Source: JAGQYH01 sp041393015
GTDB lineage: Bacteria > Bacteroidota > Bacteroidia > Chitinophagales > JADIYW01
Direction: 5' to 3'
Assembly: GCA_041393015.1 (NCBI GenBank)
Contig: JAWKKV010000005.1
Span: 259,361-323,360 of the forward strand
Length of the DNA: 64,000 nucleotides
Each line of letters begins with the position of its first letter. The first letter of the stretch is position 1. Below, one piece after another: positions 8,801 through 16,269 of this stretch. A model generated the notes under the pieces. It was given only the letters and a program-made list of their open reading frames with translations, was not told the origin of the DNA and made no database searches. A program made the translations under genes and the position numbers.

Positions 8801-11800
8801 GTTGGTGGTTGTCGTAATACAAGTTGTATCACATAAATAATCAACTACAACATTTGAAGTTGCTTCGCATCCAGTACCATCGACAACTGTAACGCTATAA
8901 ATACCAGGACTTAAACCAGAAATAGTTTGTGTGGTATCTCCATTGCTCCATAAAATATTATAACCTAATAACATATTACCACCTGTTACAGTTGCAGTTC
9001 CGTTATTTTCTTCACACGTAGCTGGAGTAGAGCTGGTAAACACAAAGCAAGCTGTGTTGCAATTATCAGCAACAACTGCACTTGAAGTTGAAGTACAACC
9101 TAAAGAATCTGTAATAGTAACTGAATATGTGTCTGCACTTAATCCAGAAATGGTTGATGTGGTTGCTCCAGTACTCCATAAGTAACTGACGGGTCCTACT
9201 GTACCAATTGTAGTTGCAGTTACTGTACCTACATCTCCAAAACAATAAGTAGGAGTTGACATAGTAGCTACTAAACAAGTTTGTCCACATATATTATTTA
9301 CAATAACATTTGCTGTTTGAGTACATCCGATTGAATCTGAAATTGTAACAGTATAAACGCCAGCTGTTAGACCTGAAATAGATGATGTAGTTGCTCCATT
9401 GCTCCATAAATATGTAACATTTCCAATTGTATTAGTAGCAACTGCATATGCAGCTCCATCATTACCTGAACATGTAACTGGAGTAGAAGTAGTGAATAAG
9501 TTACAATTGGTATTACAATCAAAGGTTACCTCTACACTTGCGGTCGTTGTACAACCGGATGCATCAGTAGCTATTACAGTGTAGGTGCCGGCACTTAAAC
9601 CTATAATTGTAGGAGTTGTAGCTCCCGTACTCCATAAATAAGTTACACTTCCGTTAGGGTTGTTCATAAATGCATTCGCAGTTCCATCATTTAGAACACA
9701 GGTTTCGCTTGTGCTGCCAATGGTTATACTACAATTATTAGGGGCAGCCTCCTCAATATTAATATTATCAATCCATAGATTATTGCCATAATCAGATACA
9801 TTAACAATAGCAATAGTTACAGAAGATTCTCCTGCAAATTGGCTTAAATCTAATTCAATATTTCCCCATTCGTTACATTCAGGAATAAAATTAAAAGAGT
9901 GTAGCTCAGCCGTTGCAAGACTTGCTCGTCCATTAGCATACAAAACATGATTAAAGTTTACACCACAATCTGTTGACACCAGAATATATAGAGAATCACT
10001 AGACCAAATAGAGTTATCAAACTCGGCATATGCATAATCGAATGATAAAATAGCATTATCAATAGTTGAGAAATCAAACGATGGGGTAATTAATCCGTCT
10101 CTTGTGTTTTTAGGATTTAACTGTGTAGAGCCATTAAAATTATCAAAATACGCAGCATTATTGCCGTTACAAAAAGCAGATTGATTAGCGATTTCCCAAA
10201 CGAACTGATCATCATTCTCAAATCCAAATTGATGTAAATTTGAAGCAGTTGGAATGCTTTGGTTTTCAAAATCTTCAAAGTAAGGTAAAGTTTGTGGTGT
10301 TAGTGCCCAATAGGTACTTACTGAAGTATCATTTGCAGGGTTGGCATCTTCGGTAATTATCACATCCTCCATTGTTGTAAATCGAGCTATCTCCGATTTA
10401 AAAGTAAACATCCCTTCCGGCAAGTTAAGTGCTTGCATATCTAATGTGTCTTTCTCCCCTGGCTCTATATTGATATTACCTACTCCATAAATACCATTAA
10501 ATTGTCCGTTTATATATCTATTAAACGTTACTGATTTAATAGTTCCTGTACCTAAGTTTTCAATTTCAATTACAGCAGTCGTAAAGTTTTCATTTTCATC
10601 ATAACACAAAGATGCATTATTGTAAGGCGCTATGTTTTTTATGGCTAAATCATATATAGGAGGTACTTCATCTTCAACGTTAATATTATCTATCCAAATG
10701 TCGTTTCCATAACCTGATGCATTTACAATTCCGATGGTTACAGATGGCTCGCCTATATAATCACTCAAATCTAATTCTATATTTTGCCATTCATTACACT
10801 CAGGTACGAATGGACCAACATGTTCAGGAGCTGTAGCAAGGTTTTCATTACCTTCTGCAAAAATAACTTCATTAAATGTTTCGCCACAATCTGTCGAAAC
10901 TAAAACATACAGAGAATCGATAAAACCTTCTTCATATGTTGCATAGGCATAGTCAAAGGATAATTTTGGATTAACTACGGTTGAAAAGTCAAAAGTAGGC
11001 GTAATTAAACCATCTCTAGTACCACTAGGATTTTCGCCTCCAAAACCAAAATAATTAACAAATAATGCTGCATTTAGACCATTACAGTTCGCAGATGCAG
11101 ATTGGGAAATTTTCCAATCAAATATATCATCATCTTCAAAGCCAAACTGATGTAAGCCTTCAGCAGTTGGTAAGCTTTCATTTTCAAAATCTTCAAAGTA
11201 CGGTAAAGTTTGTGGCGTTAATGCCCAATAGGTACTTACAGCAGTATCATTTGCAGGGTTGGCATCTTCAGTAATCAATACATTCTCCATTGTTGTAAAC
11301 TGATAGATCTCCGATTTAAAAGTAAACTCGCCTTCCGGCAAGTTAAGTGCTTGCATTTCAAATGTATCTTTTTCACCTGGTGCCAAATTGATATTACCTG
11401 CGCCATAAATACCATTAAATTGCCCATTAATATATCTATTAAAACCTACTGATTTAATAGTTCCTGTGCCTAAGTTTTCAATTTCAATTACAGCAGTCGT
11501 AAAGTTTTCATTTTCATCATAACACAAAGATGCGTTATTGTAAGGCGCTATGTTTTTTATGGCCAAGTCATAGACAAGTGGTATCACTTCTTCAATATTG
11601 ATGTTATCCACCCAAATGTTATTGCCGTAATCAGATGCATTAATGATAGCTATTGTAACTGAACTTTCACCAGCAAATTGACTTAAATCAATTTCAATAT
11701 TAGACCAATCATTACATTCTGGGACAAAGCTGTTGCCATTAAGTGCTGTTGTAGCTAAATCTGCTCCCCCATTGGCGTATAAAACATTATTATATGTTTC

Positions 11801-14800
11801 ACCACAATCTGTAGAAACCTTGATATATAAAGAATCAGTATATCCTGCTTGATATTGAGCATAGGCATAATCTAGTGTCAGATGAGCATTTGAAATATTA
11901 GTAAAATCTAACGATGGAATGATTAATGCATCATTTGTATTATCCACTGATGGATTATCAAAGTTATTAAAAAACGCTGCGTTGTTTCCTACACAATTTG
12001 CAGACTCATTAGCTATTGCCCATTGATTTCCATCATTATTATTTAATCCGATTTGATAAACACCATTTGATGTAGGAAGGTTTTCGTTTTCAAAATCCTC
12101 GTTAAAGGGTAAAGACTGAGCGGAATTTAGTACCTGATAGTTAGTAATTAGAGTATCATTACTTCCATTATCATCTAAAAATTCTCCATTCACAAATGTT
12201 ATATTGATACGCAAAGTAAAATCCTCATTTGGAAGAGTTACATTGGGTAATTCAAAATCACTAATTTGACCAGGACTAACAGAAAAGCCTGTATTTATCG
12301 TTTGAATATTGACTCCTCCATTTATACTGCTTACAATAGTCAAACTGTTAACTGTTTCTGTTCCTAAGTTTTCAACTTTAACGACAACATCAAATGTATT
12401 TTCACAAGCTGATAACACAGACGGAGAAATGACATGTTCTACAATACCTACATCTGCAATACAGTTAGGAATTGATTCAATATTAAAAGAAGTTGTAGCA
12501 ACACAATTATCTTCATCTATTGCCGTAACAGAATAAGTGCCTGCCGAGAGTCCGAAAATTGCATTTTGATATAAACCACTAATACCATTACTCCATGTGT
12601 AATGAACGCTTCCTGTAGTATTAGTAGTTGATGCTAATGCATAACCAGTATTTGTGCCGCAAATCTCTTCTGTATAATCAATTTCTACATTACAATTAGA
12701 AACACAGTTACTATTTACAACTACACTAGAAGTTGCAACACATCCGGTTGCATCTGTAATTGAAACACTGTAAGCCCCTTCACTTAATCCCGATATTGTA
12801 GCTGTTGTTGCACCTGTATTCCATAAATAACTTACATTACCTACTGTATTAGTTGCTGTTGCAGTAGCAATACCATCATTGCCATTACATGAGACTGGCG
12901 TTGATGAAGTATTTACACTACAGTTGGTATTGCAATTATTGCCAACTACAACGCTTGATGTTGAAGAGCATCCAGTGGCATCTGTAATTGAAACACTATA
13001 ACTTCCAGCACTTAAGCCTGTTATAATTGATGTTGTTGCTCCATTACTCCATAAGTAAGTAACATTTCCAACAGTATTACTAGCAGTTGCAGTGGCTGTT
13101 CCATTATTGCCCACACATGAAACGGGTGTAGATGTAGTATTTACACTACAATTGGTATTACAGTTATTGCCAACGGTAACACTTGACGTGGAAATACAAC
13201 CTGTTGCATCTGTAATTGAAACACCATAAACACCAGTACTTAAACCTGTTATATTTGATGTTGTTGCTCCATTACTCCATAAGTAAGTAACATTTCCAAC
13301 AGTATTGCTAGCAATTGCGCTTGCCGTACCATCATTACCATTGCACGACACAGGTGTGGAAGTAGTATTTACACTACAATTGGTATTACAGTTATTCCCA
13401 ACGGTAACACTTGACGTGGAAATACAACCTGTTGCATCTGTAATAGAAACGCCATAAACACCAGCGTTTAATCCAGAAATAGATGCCGAAGTTGCGCCAT
13501 TGCTCCATAAGTAAGTAACATTTCCAACCGTGTTACTAGCAAATGCAGTGGCTGTGCCATTATTGCCTGCACATGAAACGGGTGTAGATATAGTAGTAAC
13601 AGTACAATTTGTATTACAGCCATTATTTACATTAACACTTGAACTTGAAGTACAGCCATTTCCATCGGTAATCGTTACAGCATATACGCCAGTGCTTAAA
13701 CCTGTTATTATAGGCGAAGTGGCGCCATTACTCCAAAGATAACTTATGCTTCCAACTGTGTTACTTGCTACTGCTGTTGCTGTGCCATCATTACCATTAC
13801 AAGATACTGGAGTAGAAAAAGCCAAAACACTACAGTTAGTATTGCAACTACTATTAACTACGACACTTGCATTTGCTGTACATCCACTTGCATCGGTTAT
13901 TGAAACACCATAAACACCAGCGTTTAAACCAGTAATAGTTGATGTAGTAGCTCCATTACTCCATAGGTAACTAACATTTCCTGTTGTATTGCTGATTACT
14001 GCGCTTGCCGATCCATTATTTAGATCACAAATTTCTGGTGAACTAATTATTGAAACGCTACAATTACTCGGTTGAGTTTCAACTATATTAATATTATCAA
14101 CCCACAAAATATTTCCATAACCAGAATGATTAACAATGGCAACCGTCACATATTCTTCTCCACTATATTGACTAAGGTCGACCTGAATACTTTGCCACTC
14201 ATTACAAGTTGGTGTAAACACATCTATATGAGGACTAGCTGTAGCTAAACCAGCTCCACCTTCTTCATATATGATATAATAAGTTGAAGGAGCACATCCA
14301 GTGGCAACTGCTATTATCAAAGAATCATTATACGTAGTAGATGCAGAAGTGTATTGAGCATAGGCATAATCAAACGTTAAAGTAGCATTAGTAATATTCG
14401 TAAAATCAATAGTAGGCGCTAAGAGTCCATCAAATGTCCCATAAACCGATGTATCTGTATAATTATCAAAATATGCCGATAGCTGTCCGGTACAATTTGC
14501 TGACTCATCTCCTACTCTCCATAGAAAAATATCTTGATCTATATAGAAAGATTCTTGATAGATTGCTGAGAATAATTGATAGTTTTCATAATCTTCCAAA
14601 TATGGTAATGTTGTAGTTGGTAAATATTGATGAAAGCTATATAATTCGCCATTGGAGTTAAAATAAGATTGACCATTAACCGAATTTATATAAGTAGATA
14701 TATTAAAGGAAGTACTAGGCTTAGGATAGGTACCTAAATATAGAACTTGTTCATCACTTGTACTAATGGAAAGGTTATTAAATGTAGAAGGACCTACATT

Positions 14801-15211
14801 AGCAGCATTTATATATTTATTGATTGTCAAACTTGTTATTACTTCCTCACCTAAATTTTTAACTCTTACTATATAATCAAAAGTAGAACTACCACAAATA
14901 TCAACCACATCATTCGGGCTTTCTAGTTTTACAATTTCAACGTCTATAGCTGCTCTATAGGTAGATGCTTCAGACTCATTCCTTTTGTTACCTGAACTTA
15001 ATTCTCTAAGAAATTGACTATCCTCTGTTTCTGTTTTAAGTTTAAGAGCATTACTTTCTTTAGAGAACGACCTAATCGTTTTGTTTTCAAAAGTTGCTCC
15101 TCTGTCAGTAATTAAGTTTTGCCCATTCAAACTGAATGATAAGCCAATTAGCATGCTAATTGCTAAAATTGTAAATTGATTTCTAAAGAATGAAAATGTA
15201 AAAAGCCCCAT
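5897..15211 (-). CDS. giant multi-repeat T9SS-secreted adhesin with SprB repeats
   Basis: A 3104-residue surface protein, probably an adhesin or gliding-type filament. Order of parts by approximate residue: signal peptide 1-31; CARDB-like domain 90-185; jellyroll (MAM / choice-of-anchor type) 205-380; seven SprB repeats 382-916; CARDB plus jellyroll 917-1213; two tandem 306-residue CARDB+jellyroll modules 1214-1825; four more SprB repeats 1825-2130; sixteen 51-residue repeats with a GCDS motif 2132-2950; an Ig-like domain about 2951-3020; and a type A T9SS sorting domain with YPNPTSDYF and a basic end. SprB repeats occur in the Flavobacterium gliding adhesin, but this one is about half the size of SprB and lacks its downstream gene set here. 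A LytTR-type operator lies 59 bases before the ATG, so the kinase/regulator pair at 16.3-20 kb probably controls it. Confidence 0.93.
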   Translation of the reverse strand: MGLFTFSFFRNQFTILAISMLIGLSFSLNGQNLITDRGATFENKTIRSFSKESNALKLKTETEDSQFLRELSSGNKRNESEASTYRAAIDVEIVKLESPNDVVDICGSSTFDYIVRVKNLGEEVITSLTINKYINAANVGPSTFNNLSISTSDEQVLYLGTYPKPSTSFNISTYINSVNGQSYFNSNGELYSFHQYLPTTTLPYLEDYENYQLFSAIYQESFYIDQDIFLWRVGDESANCTGQLSAYFDNYTDTSVYGTFDGLLAPTIDFTNITNATLTFDYAYAQYTSASTTYNDSLIIAVATGCAPSTYYIIYEEGGAGLATASPHIDVFTPTCNEWQSIQVDLSQYSGEEYVTVAIVNHSGYGNILWVDNINIVETQPSNCSVSIISSPEICDLNNGSASAVISNTTGNVSYLWSNGATTSTITGLNAGVYGVSITDASGCTANASVVVNSSCNTNCSVLAFSTPVSCNGNDGTATAVASNTVGSISYLWSNGATSPIITGLSTGVYAVTITDGNGCTSSSSVNVNNGCNTNCTVTTISTPVSCAGNNGTATAFASNTVGNVTYLWSNGATSASISGLNAGVYGVSITDATGCISTSSVTVGNNCNTNCSVNTTSTPVSCNGNDGTASAIASNTVGNVTYLWSNGATTSNITGLSTGVYGVSITDATGCISTSSVTVGNNCNTNCSVNTTSTPVSCVGNNGTATATASNTVGNVTYLWSNGATTSIITGLSAGSYSVSITDATGCSSTSSVVVGNNCNTNCSVNTSSTPVSCNGNDGIATATATNTVGNVSYLWNTGATTATISGLSEGAYSVSITDATGCVATSSVVVNSNCVSNCNVEIDYTEEICGTNTGYALASTTNTTGSVHYTWSNGISGLYQNAIFGLSAGTYSVTAIDEDNCVATTSFNIESIPNCIADVGIVEHVISPSVLSACENTFDVVVKVENLGTETVNSLTIVSSINGGVNIQTINTGFSVSPGQISDFELPNVTLPNEDFTLRINITFVNGEFLDDNGSNDTLITNYQVLNSAQSLPFNEDFENENLPTSNGVYQIGLNNNDGNQWAIANESANCVGNNAAFFNNFDNPSVDNTNDALIIPSLDFTNISNAHLTLDYAYAQYQAGYTDSLYIKVSTDCGETYNNVLYANGGADLATTALNGNSFVPECNDWSNIEIDLSQFAGESSVTIAIINASDYGNNIWVDNINIEEVIPLVYDLAIKNIAPYNNASLCYDENENFTTAVIEIENLGTGTIKSVGFNRYINGQFNGIYGAGNINLAPGEKDTFEMQALNLPEGEFTFKSEIYQFTTMENVLITEDANPANDTAVSTYWALTPQTLPYFEDFENESLPTAEGLHQFGFEDDDIFDWKISQSASANCNGLNAALFVNYFGFGGENPSGTRDGLITPTFDFSTVVNPKLSFDYAYATYEEGFIDSLYVLVSTDCGETFNEVIFAEGNENLATAPEHVGPFVPECNEWQNIELDLSDYIGEPSVTIGIVNASGYGNDIWIDNINVEDEVPPIYDLAIKNIAPYNNASLCYDENENFTTAVIEIENLGTGTIKSVTFNRYINGQFNGIYGVGNINIEPGEKDTLDMQALNLPEGMFTFKSEIARFTTMEDVIITEDANPANDTSVSTYWALTPQTLPYFEDFENQSIPTASNLHQFGFENDDQFVWEIANQSAFCNGNNAAYFDNFNGSTQLNPKNTRDGLITPSFDFSTIDNAILSFDYAYAEFDNSIWSSDSLYILVSTDCGVNFNHVLYANGRASLATAELHSFNFIPECNEWGNIELDLSQFAGESSVTIAIVNVSDYGNNLWIDNINIEEAAPNNCSITIGSTSETCVLNDGTANAFMNNPNGSVTYLWSTGATTPTIIGLSAGTYTVIATDASGCTTTASVEVTFDCNTNCNLFTTSTPVTCSGNDGAAYAVATNTIGNVTYLWSNGATTSSISGLTAGVYTVTISDSIGCTQTANVIVNNICGQTCLVATMSTPTYCFGDVGTVTATTIGTVGPVSYLWSTGATTSTISGLSADTYSVTITDSLGCTSTSSAVVADNCNTACFVFTSSTPATCEENNGTATVTGGNMLLGYNILWSNGDTTQTISGLSPGIYSVTVVDGTGCEATSNVVVDYLCDTTCITTTTNQTLSGCDGFEVVVGTNIYSQTGVYTDVLTSIDGCDSIVITNLTVEDRITTNQTLSGCTGFSVTVGSNNYSQTGTYTDVLTSVNGCDSTVTTNLTIVNEFTTNQTVLGCQGFSIIVGANTYSATGIYTDVLTSVGGCDSTVITNLTIVDELTTNQTISGCTGFSLTVGDNVYTQSGIYTDVLTSENGCDSTVITNLIIEDEFLTNQTLTRCEGFEVIVGNNTYNQTGIYTDILTSVGGCDSIIITDLTILDEFTTQQSFSGCEGFSVTVGSNTYTETGVYTDILTSANGCDSTVITNLTIVDEFTTEQTLSGCEGFTVTVGGNTYSESGVYTNILTSVDGCDSTVITNLTIVDEITTHQSFSGCQGFSVTVGNNTYTESGSYSDTFTTSNGCDSIVTTNLVILETLSSEHFYTGCVGFEVTVGDNTYSETGMYTDVFTSSQGCDSIVTTNLNIVEALVSMQVFTECEGFEVVVGNNIYNETGVYRDTFTSSQGCDSVVITNLTIENNFTTEQNFSGCEGLEVTVGDNIYSESGTYTDVLTTANGCDSTVITNLTIFENETTQQSFIECNGFEISVGSNTYSETGVYTDVLTSSNGCDSTIITELTILEGVNVLNTYERCIGFSIQVGSNTYTETGVYIDIFEADNGCDSTVVTNLTIVEAYEVSQTFVSCTGFEISVGNNTYSETGLYFDTLTSFDGCDSVVTIDLTIQDEFETVLNLEECDGFSIVVGDNIYSETGNYTDNLTAQGGCDSVVITNLVILSPVTTNQIFNECAGFETTVGNNTYNSTGVYIDTFVAANGCDSIVTTDLFVEEEVDVSVTVNSNTITANFQGFDYQWIDCTTNEPLDGFEGPSFTATADGSYAVIINGSSNCPDTSECIAIITTGVWDAIQTSINVYPNPTSDYFLIDAQEIAIENIELLNDIGQTIKNITYTGNIIRVDVAELPAGIYMLKFKTQLDSRFFFKKIIVN
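6361..8815 (-). repeat. sixteen tandem 51-residue GCDS repeats in the adhesin
   Basis: Sixteen head-to-tail units of about 153 bases. Each reads roughly T-x-x-Q-x-(8)-C-x-G-F-x-(3)-VG-x-N-x-Y-x-x-(T/S)-G-x-Y-x-D, then G-C-D-S and an ITNLTI strand. Two Cys per unit about 34 residues apart suggest one disulfide per repeat and a stiff stalk close to the T9SS anchor. Confidence 0.9.
8826..9739 (-). repeat. SprB repeat block 2 (four units)
   Basis: Four units of about 76 residues with the SprB core YLWS-(N/T)-GATT, then I-x-GLSAGTY-x-V-x-I-x-D and a Cys pair. They are more diverged from each other than the units of block 1. Confidence 0.88.
9737..11572 (-). repeat. tandem duplication of a 306-residue CARDB+jellyroll module
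   Basis: Two copies, 9737-10654 and 10655-11572, each 918 bases. Long stretches are nearly identical in DNA, for example around 10543-10650 compared with 11461-11568, while the jellyroll halves differ more. This points to a fairly recent duplication or gene conversion within the gene. Confidence 0.85.
12462..14066 (-). repeat. SprB repeat block 1 (seven units)
   Basis: Seven units of about 76 residues (228 bases). Units three to five are close to identical at the DNA level; for instance the segments starting at 13143 and 13371 match over most of 100 bases at an exact 228-base offset. Such homogenised repeats are prone to copy-number change and to assembly error. Confidence 0.9.
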
Positions 15212-15269
15212 ATAATATTTTTAAATACAAAGCAATATTATGGTCTTTTTGAAGCTGTTTCAGACTCAA

Positions 15270-15303
15270 TTCACTTGTGGTATAATTTGTTTCATAAGTG
15301 GTA
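15270..15303 (-). promoter_or_regulatory. LytTR-type operator before the adhesin gene
   Basis: Read on the minus strand: TACCACTTATGAA, 8 bases, then TACCACAAGTGAA, a direct repeat with a 21-base period. The proximal edge is 59 bases before the adhesin ATG. LytTR proteins are known to bind pairs of short direct repeats two helical turns apart. TTGCTTTG further downstream fits the -7 element with one mismatch. Confidence 0.65.
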
Positions 15304-15456
15304 AAAAACAAGCAATATTTACTCGTGCAACTGTTTATACAGGATATTTTATTAATTTGTAGAAGTAAATTTTGTTGAAAAATTACAAAGGGGATTGCAT
15401 TCCACTTCTATGATTAACGTAGTAGAAGAAATACATTCCCCGTTTGCATTAAATAA

Positions 15457-15615
15457 TTAAGCAGAATAAGCACTACTATCCACTAGTTTACTTATTCTGC
15501 TTGTTGTGGCTCCTTTAGACCAGAGAAGTGTAGAAGGAGTCCACTTGCTATTGATTGGAAAGGCAGATATACTGCCCTGGGCACCACAATCAATATGCAC
15601 TTTCTTATCACTCAA
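15457..15615 (-). pseudogene. remnant of an SprB-type adhesin repeat
   Basis: A frame of about 53 codons with no good start reads CGAQGSISAF, then LLWSKGATTSRISKL, and then stops. This matches the central part of an SprB repeat (C-x-G-x-x-G-x-x-x-A, 14-18 residues, LWSNGATTSxIxGL), but the second half of the repeat, a signal peptide and a sorting domain are absent. A TAA lies 4 codons before the first possible TTG start. I read it as debris of a second adhesin gene between the LytTR-type sites at 15730-15763 and 15270-15303. An expressed micro-protein is not excluded. Confidence 0.6.
15459..15502. other. perfect 12-bp inverted repeat with 20-base loop
   Basis: AAGCAGAATAAG (15459-15470) and CTTATTCTGCTT (15491-15502) are exact inverted copies. 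The pair overlaps the 3' end of the SprB remnant. No T-run follows on either strand. It could be a terminator relic, the scar of a mobile element, or an RNA hairpin. Confidence 0.5.
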
Positions 15616-15729
15616 AAAATATAACAGTTATCTTCAACTAAATGTTTATGCTTTGAGATTTAATCAAAGTCATTTTAACTTTATTCTGAAGGCAATTTTA
15701 GATGTTTTATTTATACATTATTGATTCAA

Positions 15730-15763
15730 TTCATAGATGGTATTTTCTACTTCATAAGTGGTA
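15730..15763 (-). promoter_or_regulatory. LytTR-type operator before the SprB remnant
   Basis: Minus strand: TACCACTTATGAA, 8 bases, TACCATCTATGAA, again with a 21-base period. The first half-site is identical to those at 15291-15303 and 16238-16250. No intact gene starts within 100 bases downstream on the minus strand; only the SprB remnant lies there, so it may be the operator of a lost gene, or drive a non-coding RNA. Confidence 0.6.
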
Positions 15764-15783
15764 CAAAAAGTTTTTCTTTCATT

Positions 15784-16146
15784 TTAATAAGTGGAAATTG
15801 ATTTTTTCATAGAAAGTCTTTCTTGAACCCTTACTATATCTAATGGTGTAATTGGAGCCACTATATAGTGTAATGCACCATATTTAAAGGCCTTAATCGC
15901 AGATCTTTCATTAGGTGAAATAATCACTAAGTTGAAATCAATTATTCTCATTTCATTGATTAAATTAAAGCCACATTGTCCATTAATGTTGGTACTCATA
16001 AAAATCAAATCCGGTCTAATTTCATGCAAGGCACCGTAATTATTACTTACATCGTAATATTTAGTCGAAAATTTATAGCTTTCGGAGAGATATTGCTTTA
16101 ATATATCTTGATTGATTGATGGGTCTAAAATGAAGGCTACTTTCAT
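15784..16146 (-). CDS. stand-alone pseudo-receiver domain protein
   Basis: A 120-residue protein with the fold pattern of a response-regulator receiver and nothing after it. It aligns end to end with the receiver of the LytTR regulator at 19253-19951 (AIKAFKYGALHYIVAPI against AVKAFNYAAMHYLLKPI). The phospho-acceptor Asp is replaced by Ser51, the conserved Lys by Ala97, and the Asp pair by Leu7-Asp8. It therefore should not be phosphorylated in the normal way, and it has no DNA-binding or output domain. It lies between the kinase gene and the adhesin gene and has its own LytTR-type operator upstream. It could titrate or dimerise with the regulator or kinase, as a feedback element. This role is inferred; the missing residues are seen directly. 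Confidence 0.8.
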   Translation of the reverse strand: MKVAFILDPSINQDILKQYLSESYKFSTKYYDVSNNYGALHEIRPDLIFMSTNINGQCGFNLINEMRIIDFNLVIISPNERSAIKAFKYGALHYIVAPITPLDIVRVQERLSMKKSISTY

Positions 16147-16216
16147 AAAAACTTTGAGGACAATTAGTCATTACAAAAGCAAGTATATAAATTAAATGAA
16201 GCGGTAATTTTACAAA

Positions 16217-16250
16217 ACCATCTTTGGTATCTATAATTTCATAAGTGGTA
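16217..16250 (-). promoter_or_regulatory. LytTR-type operator before the pseudo-receiver gene
   Basis: Minus strand: TACCACTTATGAA, 8 bases, TACCAAAGATGGT, 21-base period. The second half-site is the weakest of the three operators. The proximal edge is 71 bases before the ATG at 16146. Confidence 0.6.
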
Positions 16251-16269
16251 GATATTTCACATAATGCCT

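Noticed and set aside
5897..15211. Several open frames on both strands within the adhesin gene (60-75 codons)
   Set aside because: They are shadows of repetitive coding sequence in other frames; the 3104-residue frame carries signal peptide, domains and sorting domain without interruption.
15506..15724. Plus-strand open frame of 72 codons in the adhesin upstream gap
   Set aside because: It lies antisense to the SprB remnant, has no recognisable domain or good start context, and its sequence is explained as the complement of that fragment.
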